Source of the DNA: Myxococcus stipitatus | Lineage (GTDB): Bacteria; Myxococcota; Myxococcia; Myxococcales; Myxococcaceae | Assembly (NCBI RefSeq): GCF_038561935.1 | Contig: NZ_CP102770.1 | Span: forward strand, 868,001 to 932,000 | Direction: 5' to 3' | DNA length: 64,000 bases | In this document: in pieces, positions 1 to 7,425 of the stretch | Numbering within the stretch: position 1 is the stretch's first letter | How the letters are laid out: each line of letters opens with the position of its first letter | The notes under the pieces: generated by a model | Database searches by the model: none | Seen by the model: the letters and a program-made list of their open reading frames with translations, nothing else | Told to the model about the DNA's origin: nothing | Made by a program: the position numbers and the translations under genes

Positions 1-497
1 GCGACGAGCAGCGGCGCGGACGCGGACAGCCCCGCGTGCCACGTGGCGCCCAGGCCGAAGTACGCGCAGGCGACGAGCAGGCGGTAGTCCACGTCGGGGC
101 GGCGCCGCGCGACGAAGCGCACCAGCATGGCGCTGGCGACCAGGGACAGGCCCCAGTTGACGTAGGCCAGGGCCATGGAGACGAAGGCCATCAGCGCGAC
201 GGCGCCTCGGGGCGTGCGCGCGAGCCCGGCGGCCTTCTCCAGGAGCGCGCGCATGGGGGCGGTGAGCGCCAGCAGGTAGCCGGTGAACATCACCAGCGCC
301 ATCTGCATGGAGAAGGTGAGCAGCTCCCAGAAGCCGCCGCCCCAGGAGTCCAGCACCTTCGTGGCGGGGGCATCCGCCCAGCCCATGGCGAGCCCCATGG
401 TGAGCAGGCTCAGCAGCACGGCGATGGAGAACGCGCTGGGAACGAAGCGCGCGGAGAAGCGGCCTAGGGCTTCAGCGATGCGGACGAGGGTCTCCAC
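1..497 (-). CDS. Short-chain fatty acid transporter, AtoE-like (partial, C-terminus outside window)
   Basis: Reading the minus strand from a GTG at 497 gives an open frame of about 165 codons running off the left edge. The N-terminal half resembles E. coli AtoE and the SCFA_trans family from start to edge: GGGFWELLTFSMQMALV matches the family's GDGFWNLLAFGMQMALI, followed by an NWGLSLV-type segment and a CAYFGLGATWHAGLS-type segment. Such proteins are multi-pass inner-membrane carriers taking up short-chain fatty acids such as butyrate or acetoacetate. Four or so hydrophobic helices are visible. A GGGAG-like Shine-Dalgarno about 10 nt upstream supports the GTG start, and no earlier start exists in this frame. 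The family is clear; the substrate is an inference. Confidence 0.85.
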   Translation of the reverse strand, partial: METLVRIAEALGRFSARFVPSAFSIAVLLSLLTMGLAMGWADAPATKVLDSWGGGFWELLTFSMQMALVMFTGYLLALTAPMRALLEKAAGLARTPRGAVALMAFVSMALAYVNWGLSLVASAMLVRFVARRRPDVDYRLLVACAYFGLGATWHAGLSASAPLLV

Positions 498-602
498 GCG
501 GCGGATGCTCCCGGTGCTGTTCCCGCATCCGGAAGGGAGCGGGGCTGCCGCGTTCTACGGCATCCCCGCGCGTGGTGCCCACTCCTGTCCGCGAGGGAAG
601 GG

Positions 603-1298
603 CTACCGGCCGCTGCCGCCGTAGGAGCGGGCCTTGTCGCTGGCCTCCTTCCACCGGGCCTCGGCCTGGCGCTCCAGCTTGACGTTCATGTTCACCCGGT
701 CCTGCTCCTTCGTCGCCTCGGCGCGCGCCTTCGCCACCTGGTCGTTGACCTTCCCGCTGTCCATCTTCTCCGCGCGCGCGTCGCCGTTTCGCTCGAGCGT
801 GCGGTAGCGGGCCTGGTTGAGCTGCGCCTTCGCGACGTCCACCTCGCGCTCGCGCATCTTCACCATGGACTCACGCGTGGTGACGGCCTTCTCCTTCCAC
901 TCCGTCTCCGCGCGGGCCGCGGTCATGTTCTCCTCGGCCTGCTGGAGCTCGTTCTGCGCGCGGGTGATGTCCTGGCTCCGGTCCGTCGTGTTGCCGAGCT
1001 CCAGCGCCTTCTGCGCGACCTTCTGCTGCTGGTGGGTGATCTTCTCGCGCTCCTTGGCGACCTTGAGCTCCTCCTTGCTGTCCTGGAGCGCCACCTTCGC
1101 GCGGGTGAGGTTCTCCTCGGCGGTGTTCACGACGACCTGGGCCTGCCTCACCTCCTCCATGTCGCCGGTGGGGACTCGGGCCATCCATGATTCGTCGACC
1201 TTCGTGCTGGAGCGGCTCGAGCTACAGCCGCCCAGTCCGAGCAGCAGCGTCGCCGCGAGAACTCCGCCCCACACCTTTCGTCCGCTCGCCTGGAACAT
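603..1298 (-). CDS. Coiled-coil lipoprotein of unknown function
   Basis: The start is the ATG at 1298 because GGAGG lies 7 nt upstream; a longer frame reaching 1343 lacks a ribosome site. The 231-residue product begins with a short basic stretch, a hydrophobic core and a lipobox LGLGGC at about residues 20-25, so it should be lipidated at the inner or outer membrane. From about residue 50 to the end it is almost entirely charged and Ala/Gln-rich with heptad-like spacing (EENLTRAKVALQDSKEEL, then similar runs), which predicts a long periplasmic coiled coil. No enzymatic motif is visible. The first 77 bp overlap the end of the upstream ND-like gene in another frame. Function unknown; similar coiled-coil lipoproteins act as envelope spacers, but that is only analogy. 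Confidence 0.8.
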   Translation of the reverse strand: MFQASGRKVWGGVLAATLLLGLGGCSSSRSSTKVDESWMARVPTGDMEEVRQAQVVVNTAEENLTRAKVALQDSKEELKVAKEREKITHQQQKVAQKALELGNTTDRSQDITRAQNELQQAEENMTAARAETEWKEKAVTTRESMVKMREREVDVAKAQLNQARYRTLERNGDARAEKMDSGKVNDQVAKARAEATKEQDRVNMNVKLERQAEARWKEASDKARSYGGSGR

Positions 1299-2691
1299 GT
1301 CGCTCCCTCCGATTTCGTGAGGATTCGGGTTCACGGTAGGCACGCCGAGGCGGAATGCCAGACGGGTCCTCCCTCGCGTCCGGGGCGGGCGTGGGGGCGA
1401 GCGCTCTCGAGAAGGACGTGCTCGGCGGGCCGGCCTCGGGAGTCGCGAGGGAGCGGTGGAGCGCTGGTGGGGCCAGCCCGCCCGCGATGACCGTCAACAC
1501 CAGCGCTGTCGTCACCCAGCGTTCGCGGGGCAACAGGTCCTGGAGCGGCGCGGGGTTCGCGGGGCCGAGGAAGGCGCGGTGACAGGCGCGCAGCAGGGTG
1601 AAGGCATTGAGCGCGAGGGCGGGCGGGAGCAGCAGAAGGTGCCAGGGGTGGGCACCCAGCGTCGCGCGCAGCAGCAGGTCCTCGCTCACGAAGCCCAGCG
1701 TGCCCGGGAGTCCCATCGCCGCGAGGCAGAGCAGCAGGAAGAGCGTGGCCATGCGCGGCGCGCGCGCCGTGAGTCCGCCGAGCTGTTCCAGGTCCGTGGT
1801 GCCGGTGCGTGCCTCGACGGCGCGCACCAGGAGGTCCAGGCCCGTGAAGGCGAGGCCCGCGGCGAGGCAGTGGAGCCAGGCGCCGTGGAGGCCCTCCGGG
1901 TTCGTCGAGGCCACTCCCGTGAGCATCAGCCCTGTCTGGCTCATCACCGCGAAGGCGAGCATGCGTCGGAGGTCCTTCTGGATGAACGCGAGGAGCGCGC
2001 CATACAGCGCGGTGACCGCCCCCAGGGTCGCGAGCACGGGGACGACGGTGTCCGTGCCCCACTCCGGGGGCAGGCGCGGCAGGAGCCAGTGGTGCAGGAG
2101 GTGGAGGCTCGCGGCCAGGCTCATCCAGAGTGGCCCCGAGCCCCAGGGACTGCGAGCCATCCACGCGGGAAGCCACGTGTGGAGGGGGACCATCGCGAGC
2201 CGGGTGCAGAGGCTCACGAGCAGCAGGATGCCCAGCGCAGGGCTCCAGCCGAGCCAGCCCAGGAGGAGCGTCGCGACACCCAGGGGCGCCGTGCCGATGA
2301 GCAGATACACGCGCACGATGTCTCGGGGCCGCGAGCCACCGGAGTCGCGCGAGAGGTGGAGGTCCGGCAGCGCCGTCATGGCGATGAAGAAGAGGAGCGC
2401 CGCGAGGAGTGTGTCTGCCTGGAAGAAGCCCAGCGCAGCGCTCTGGGTGAGGAGCAGCGTGGCGAGCGCGCGCCGGCTCATCGCTCGACGAGTTGCCGCC
2501 AGCACGGTGCCCAGCGCGAGGAGAGAAACGAAGGGCGCCTCCAGCCGCGTGGACAGCGTGAGCGAAAGACAGAAGGTGAGGGCCGTGGTGAGGGCGGCGG
2601 TGATCCTCGGCCAGGAAGGGGCGCGATGAGGCGCGCGGACCAGCAGGGCGCCCAGCGCTGGGAGCAGCGTCGGCACGAGGGCGGAGTTCAT
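1222..2691 (-). CDS. Second ND5/NuoM-like membrane subunit of the DAB-type operon
   Basis: The ATG at 2691 overlaps the stop of the preceding gene as ATGA, indicating translational coupling. The 489-residue product is very hydrophobic, with about 12 predicted helices, and belongs to the proton-conducting membrane transporter family (PF00361). The landmarks are VPLHTWLPAWM and IQKDLRRMLAFAVMSQTG, equivalent to NuoM VPVHTWLPDAH and the QTNIKRLIAYSSISHMG segment. Several canonical pump residues look changed: the helix-5 Glu is not seen, and the Lys before VPLHTWLP is Arg. After about residue 410 the protein becomes a polar, Arg/Pro-rich tail that runs into the next gene; this tail may not be functional. 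Its position as last gene after SulP, DabA and a first ND5-like subunit points to the same membrane complex. Confidence 0.75.
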   Translation of the reverse strand: MNSALVPTLLPALGALLVRAPHRAPSWPRITAALTTALTFCLSLTLSTRLEAPFVSLLALGTVLAATRRAMSRRALATLLLTQSAALGFFQADTLLAALLFFIAMTALPDLHLSRDSGGSRPRDIVRVYLLIGTAPLGVATLLLGWLGWSPALGILLLVSLCTRLAMVPLHTWLPAWMARSPWGSGPLWMSLAASLHLLHHWLLPRLPPEWGTDTVVPVLATLGAVTALYGALLAFIQKDLRRMLAFAVMSQTGLMLTGVASTNPEGLHGAWLHCLAAGLAFTGLDLLVRAVEARTGTTDLEQLGGLTARAPRMATLFLLLCLAAMGLPGTLGFVSEDLLLRATLGAHPWHLLLLPPALALNAFTLLRACHRAFLGPANPAPLQDLLPRERWVTTALVLTVIAGGLAPPALHRSLATPEAGPPSTSFSRALAPTPAPDAREDPSGIPPRRAYREPESSRNRRERHVPGERTKGVGRSSRGDAAARTGRL

Positions 2692-4061
2692 GCTGCACCC
2701 GTGGAGGGGTTGCTGGGGGCGGGCTCGGCGGGACGTGGGAGCGCGGGGCTTGGTGTGACTCCCTCCACCGTGCCGGCCCACCGGCGCTCCCGCGCGTCGA
2801 GCCAGCGGCCGGCTCGCGACAGCGGGTGCGCGCCTCCGCGCTGGAGCAACACGTCCAGCGCGAAGCGCTCCAGCGCGAGGCGATAGAGCCGCGAGGGGAT
2901 GAGCCGGTGGGCGCGGGCGATGGCGGGCGCGGGTGTGTCGCGCAGGGCCGCGCGTCGGGCCTGGGCATCGCGCAGCACGGACGGGGCTCGGAGAAGCTGG
3001 AGGCTGCGCAGGCACACGTGGGCCACCAGGTGGATGAGCGCGAGCGTGTAGAGCCCCAGCCCCACCTCCGCGAACATCAAGCCCAGGTGCGTGAGCACGC
3101 CGTAGGCCAGGGCTCCCTTCGCGTCCGTCTGGACGCGCCACACCAGCGTGGCGTGGAGGGCGGTGAGCAGGCCCACCACCACCAGGGTGCCTCGGGCGAG
3201 TGGCGCCTGGGCCAGGAGGGGCGCGGCGCGCAGCAGGAGGTAGGGGCCCGCGTGCACGGAGAGCGCTCCGTAGAACAGCGCGCTGGAGGGCGTGGGGCCC
3301 TCCATGGCGCGAGGCAGCCACGGACTGAACGGAAGCTGCGCGGACTTGCCCATGGCCGCGAGCAGCAGGCACAGGCTCAGCAGGGTCGCGAGGCTCGGGC
3401 CCAGGGACAGCGCGGCGCGAGCCCCGAAGATGCTGCTCCACTGCGTCGTGCCCAGGAGGTGGTGCAGGAGGGCGACGGCCACCACGAGTCCCAGGTCACA
3501 GAAGCGATAGGTGCCCAGGGCCACGAGCCCCGCGTCGACGGGAGAGGCGCGCTCCTGGAAGAAGCCGATGAGCAGCACCGAGGCGAGGCCCACCCACTCC
3601 CAGCCCACGAAGAGGATGGCCAGGCTTCCGCTCTCCACCACCCACGACATGCCCGAGGCGAACAACGCCAGCAGCAGGAAGAAGCGCGCGAAGCCCGGCT
3701 CGCGATGCAGATACGTGACGGAGAAGCGCCCCAGGAGCAGGGTGAGGGTGCTCGTCAGCAGCATCATCGTCACCGACAACCCGTCGATGCGCAGCGAGGG
3801 CTCGAGGCTCGCGAGGCCGTGCGTGAGCAGCGGCCCTGGATTGACCTCCAGCACCGTCCAGGACCGTGACACGTAGCGGGCCGCCGTGACGCCCGCGCAG
3901 CCCAGCGCGAGCCACAAGGAGCCGAGGACCCATCTCGCCACCCAGCGCTCGCTGGGCGTCCGGTGCAGGAGCATCACGGCGCCCAGGCCGGCGAACGCCA
4001 CCAGCGGGCACAGGGGGACCGCCGCCGCGAACCAGCCTTCGGGCAGCTCAGTGGGTGTCAT
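2688..4061 (-). CDS. dabB: DabB-like proton-conducting subunit (NuoL/ND5 family)
   Basis: A 457-residue polytopic membrane protein of the NuoL/ND5 family. Key antiporter features are present: GWEWVGLASVLLIGFF with Glu155 (equivalent to NuoL Glu144), GKSAQLPFSPWLPRAMEGPT with Lys239 (NuoL Lys229), and VQTDAKGALAYGVLTHLG (distal lysine region). DabB partners with DabA in the DAB inorganic carbon transporter, where cation flow is thought to energise vectorial CO2 hydration. It lies directly after dabA, overlapping it by 14 bp, and is shorter than NuoL (about 613 residues), as DabB proteins usually are. The C-terminal roughly 100 residues are polar and probably cytoplasmic. The family call is firm; assignment as DabB rests on the adjacent dabA. 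Confidence 0.85.
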   Translation of the reverse strand: MTPTELPEGWFAAAVPLCPLVAFAGLGAVMLLHRTPSERWVARWVLGSLWLALGCAGVTAARYVSRSWTVLEVNPGPLLTHGLASLEPSLRIDGLSVTMMLLTSTLTLLLGRFSVTYLHREPGFARFFLLLALFASGMSWVVESGSLAILFVGWEWVGLASVLLIGFFQERASPVDAGLVALGTYRFCDLGLVVAVALLHHLLGTTQWSSIFGARAALSLGPSLATLLSLCLLLAAMGKSAQLPFSPWLPRAMEGPTPSSALFYGALSVHAGPYLLLRAAPLLAQAPLARGTLVVVGLLTALHATLVWRVQTDAKGALAYGVLTHLGLMFAEVGLGLYTLALIHLVAHVCLRSLQLLRAPSVLRDAQARRAALRDTPAPAIARAHRLIPSRLYRLALERFALDVLLQRGGAHPLSRAGRWLDARERRWAGTVEGVTPSPALPRPAEPAPSNPSTGAA

Positions 4062-7000
4062 GGCGTGCTCCTCCTGGAGGAACCGGCGTGAGGGGGTGAG
4101 GCCAGCCCGAAGGTGCCCGGATGAGGGCGGGAGGAAGGAAGTCGTGATGCCCTCGGCACCAGTCGGGCGACGACGCGACCTGGGGCAGTGAGCGCGCGGA
4201 CGGCTCGAGTGGTTGGAACCCCTGGGCGGTGAAGAGCTGCTGTTCGCCTGTCACCGGGTCGATGCTGGCCAAGCGCACCCACTCGTTGCCGATGAGGTCT
4301 CGAAGGGGAGGTTGTCGCTCGAGGATGGCCGAGAGCACCTGGGTGCTGGCCTCCACGTACAGGAGCAGCCGCATGGGCTCGTGAATCTCGATCATCTGCC
4401 GGGGCAACCCCGTGCGCAGGTCGCTCGCGGCGCCGTCCATCACCCCAAGCAACCCCGTCACGTTGTGAGGCAGCTTGGAGCCGCAGCCGTGGCGCGCGTT
4501 GTCGACGCAGGAGAAGTAGTACTCCAGGCTGATGCCCGCGCCGACGGGACCGGCCGCGAGGAGGATGCGCTCGACGAGCACTCCGCTCGCGTCTTGCGAG
4601 GGGTCGTAGGAGATGAGGAACACCCTCCGGTCCATGAACAGTCCCCGCGTCAGCGCGCGGCGTCCCACGATGCAGGCCGCGTTGGTGACGTGGCCCAGCT
4701 CGGGGCGGGGCTGGCCCAGGTCCTCCGCGCGCTCCTCGACGTGACGGAGCGCCATCGCGGGAGACAGGCCGGGCCGCGCGGACTCGAAGCGCCGGCAGCG
4801 CTCCTGGGCGGACAGGGCGCGTGCGCGGTCGAGTGCCTCGCGCAGTGCCTCCAGCTCTCCATGGTGGGACGGGGGGACGCGGTCGGTGTCGTGGAGCGTC
4901 ACCTCGTCCGTGGTGGTGTTGTGCAGGCCGCCGATGAACCACGTGGAGGAGGGGATGAGGAGCCCCCGTTCCTGGAGCTTCGCGCGGACCTCGGGGCGGT
5001 TCGCCAGCTCCGCGAAGAGGCGCGCGTTCGGTCCGCCGTGTCGCCCACCGCAGGCGCCGCAGTCATAGGCGGCCTGGTGGGGATTGTTGACGCTCACCGC
5101 GCCGTGGCCGAGCAACACGACCAGGGGCGCGAAGGACTTCGTCAGGCCCATGCTCTCCAGCGACGCGGCGACGCGGGCTGCCTGCTCATCGAGCGTGAAG
5201 CCGCGTGGCTTTCCCGCGTGGGAGAGGAGAGGCGTGTCTCGGAGGCTGGTGAGTCGGGTGCGCGGGCGGGGCAGGAGCCTGGTGGAGAGGGCTCGTCGCC
5301 ACCGGCTCATGGCGCGAGGGAAGAGGAGCCGCAGGAGCAACCACGGCGCGGAGATGAGTCCGAGGAGTGGCGCGAGCAACCAGGACAGCTCCAGTGCCTG
5401 GGTGCCTTGATGCAGCACGTGCTCCAGTCGAGCCCACAGGGTCCGTCGGCGGGCACGGATGCTCGCGAGGGACTCATGTTCCGGACAGGCCCGCTCCTCG
5501 ACGGCGTGTGCGGGCGTGACGACCACCGGGCACAGCGCGACGGCGCCCGCGTCGTCGAGCCCCTGGTAGTCGAAGGCCACGCCGAAGAAGCCCGCGATGC
5601 CGAAGGTCTCGTGCTTCACGTCCAGTTCCTCGAAGTGGCGGCGGAAGGACTCCTCGCGGTCGTCCATGCAGAACAGCACCTGGAAGCGAGGCTTCGTCAC
5701 GGTGCGCTCATGGCTCGGGCGCAGTCGGTTGCACTCGAGGCCGCGAGAGAGCTCCATCCGGTAGTGGTGCTCGTACGCCTCCTGCCAGACGCGCTGTCGC
5801 GAGCGGGTGTCGAAGTCCTCCAGCCAGGAGCGCAGCACCTGGCGCTCCCTGGTTGGAATCACACTCACGTCCAGCGCGGAGAGGCCCAGGAGCTGGGCCC
5901 ACTGGAAGAAGCGCCAGCTCTCCCAGACCTGGGGCCGTGCCGGGCGGGGGGCGGACGCGAGGGCGCGCATCGCTGCCTCGGACAGGTTGGACAGCGCTCC
6001 AGAGAAGCCGAGCCTCCTCCTGGCCACGGAGAGGAGCGCGAATCGCTCCAGCGTGAGGCGCACGGCGACGAAGTCCATCAGTCGCGCCGGGGGCGCGTTG
6101 GGGGCTCGGTCCGCCGGATGTTGCTCCAGGCGGTGCATCATCCCGGCCCAGCCTCGGAGCGCGAGCAGCACGCGTGAGAGATAGGGTTCCCACTCCGCTT
6201 CGGGGACGCCCAGCGCATCGAGTGCCTCCAGCACGGTGTCATCCGCCGAGCGAGAGGGAGACAGCTCCGAGTCCAATCCCTCCATCCAGTCCGGTCTGGC
6301 GCCGAGCCCCTCGCGCATGAGGGAGACCCAGGCCGCGTGGAAGCCTCGCTCGCGTTCGGGCATCGACCAGTGCGCCTGGCCCTCGTCGAGGAAGGCCGCG
6401 CAGGCTCGGATGAGGTGCGGGTGGAGCAGGTCGTTCACGTCCTCGCCCGTAGCCCGGAACAGCAGCTCCCGGTGACTGAGGACCTGGGGCGTGGCGGCGC
6501 TCGGACGTGTCTCCTCCGACAGCGGGGGTGTACGGCACATGGACCAGAGCGCGCTCACCGCGAAGGTCTCGGGCGTTCTCTCCAGTCGGTTCCTCAGCGA
6601 GTCCAGGCTCCCACTTCCTCCGAACGCGGAGGAGAGCGCGGCTCGGACACACGTCACCTCCGCGCTGAGCCACCCCTCCACCGTCGGTGCCGCCGCGCCG
6701 TCGAGCCGTGCGGCGACACGCGCGGCATACGCCTGCCCTCGCGTGGCCGGGACGCCCAGCAATCGCAGCGAGACATCGCGCGGCAGCGGCCTCGAGAGGT
6801 GCAGCGCGACGTCGCGGACCGTGGACTCCATGTCGGGCGTGAGCAGCGCGCACGCGAGCTCCGTCATCGTCCAGTCGCGGCCGACACGGTCCAGCCAGAG
6901 ATGAATCCCTCGCGACGAGCGCTCCACCAGGCTCCAGTGCAACGCCGGCGCGAGGTCCGCGCGGAATCGCCGGGCAGCGGAGTGCTCCTCCAGCTTCCAT

Positions 7001-7425
7001 CTCAAGGACGCCTCGGTCTCCTCTTCGACAGGGTGAAGCAACGCGAGGAGCGTCAGCGCCTCCGCACCCAATGCCGCCCGGTCCACGCTGGAGACCTCCT
7101 CCAGCAGAAGCGCCGGAGGCGGTGGCGGACTCCATGCCCCAGGCCGCGCGAGCACCGCCCGCAGGTCCTCGTCGGTGATGCGCCCCTGTCGATACAGCTC
7201 CAGGAACCGCGCCTCGGAGAGATAGCCCTCCGCGCCAAGCGTCTCGCTCGCGATGGCCACCGCCTCGTGGAACGGGAGGTGCTCGTAGGCATGCAGCGTG
7301 TTGTGATGAACGAACACGCCGATGGGCCCCTGCGCCGGGAGGACCTGGCTCGCCCGCGCCAGCGCGGCACGAAGGCGCGAGCCCCGGTTCTCCGGAGACG
7401 ACACCCGACACGGTGCCTGGCTCAT
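4048..7425 (-). CDS. dabA: DabA-like inorganic carbon transporter subunit (DUF2309, beta-carbonic-anhydrase-like)
   Basis: A 1125-residue protein of the DUF2309/UPF0753 family, named DabA in the DAB CO2/bicarbonate accumulation complex. The proposed zinc ligands of DabA are all recognisable: Cys586 and Asp588 in VLFCMDDREES, His774 in LLGHGAVSVNNP, and Cys789 in YDCGACGGRHGG. The His-to-Cys spacing of 15 equals that of Halothiobacillus DabA. An N-terminal FVHHNTLHAYEHLPF motif is also typical. The product should be peripheral to the inner membrane, with one hydrophobic patch around residues 690-715. The ATG overlaps the sulP-like stop (ATGA), and the next gene begins inside its 3' end, so all four genes are probably co-translated. 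It is longer than many DabA proteins (about 800-1000 residues). Homologues in heterotrophs (e.g. MpsB of Staphylococcus) support growth at low CO2. Confidence 0.93.
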   Translation of the reverse strand: MSQAPCRVSSPENRGSRLRAALARASQVLPAQGPIGVFVHHNTLHAYEHLPFHEAVAIASETLGAEGYLSEARFLELYRQGRITDEDLRAVLARPGAWSPPPPPALLLEEVSSVDRAALGAEALTLLALLHPVEEETEASLRWKLEEHSAARRFRADLAPALHWSLVERSSRGIHLWLDRVGRDWTMTELACALLTPDMESTVRDVALHLSRPLPRDVSLRLLGVPATRGQAYAARVAARLDGAAAPTVEGWLSAEVTCVRAALSSAFGGSGSLDSLRNRLERTPETFAVSALWSMCRTPPLSEETRPSAATPQVLSHRELLFRATGEDVNDLLHPHLIRACAAFLDEGQAHWSMPERERGFHAAWVSLMREGLGARPDWMEGLDSELSPSRSADDTVLEALDALGVPEAEWEPYLSRVLLALRGWAGMMHRLEQHPADRAPNAPPARLMDFVAVRLTLERFALLSVARRRLGFSGALSNLSEAAMRALASAPRPARPQVWESWRFFQWAQLLGLSALDVSVIPTRERQVLRSWLEDFDTRSRQRVWQEAYEHHYRMELSRGLECNRLRPSHERTVTKPRFQVLFCMDDREESFRRHFEELDVKHETFGIAGFFGVAFDYQGLDDAGAVALCPVVVTPAHAVEERACPEHESLASIRARRRTLWARLEHVLHQGTQALELSWLLAPLLGLISAPWLLLRLLFPRAMSRWRRALSTRLLPRPRTRLTSLRDTPLLSHAGKPRGFTLDEQAARVAASLESMGLTKSFAPLVVLLGHGAVSVNNPHQAAYDCGACGGRHGGPNARLFAELANRPEVRAKLQERGLLIPSSTWFIGGLHNTTTDEVTLHDTDRVPPSHHGELEALREALDRARALSAQERCRRFESARPGLSPAMALRHVEERAEDLGQPRPELGHVTNAACIVGRRALTRGLFMDRRVFLISYDPSQDASGVLVERILLAAGPVGAGISLEYYFSCVDNARHGCGSKLPHNVTGLLGVMDGAASDLRTGLPRQMIEIHEPMRLLLYVEASTQVLSAILERQPPLRDLIGNEWVRLASIDPVTGEQQLFTAQGFQPLEPSARSLPQVASSPDWCRGHHDFLPPALIRAPSGWPHPLTPVPPGGARHDTH

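Noticed and set aside
36-624. Plus-strand open frames of 113-143 codons at the left edge
   Set aside because: They are antisense to the SCFA transporter, with Gly/Arg/Glu-rich or low-complexity translations typical of shadows in high-GC DNA.
1222-3441. Longer 739-codon reading of the second ND-like gene
   Set aside because: The N-terminal 250 residues lie in the shadow of the first ND-like gene and are Arg/Pro/Ala-rich; ATG 2691 with an ATGA overlap is the real start.
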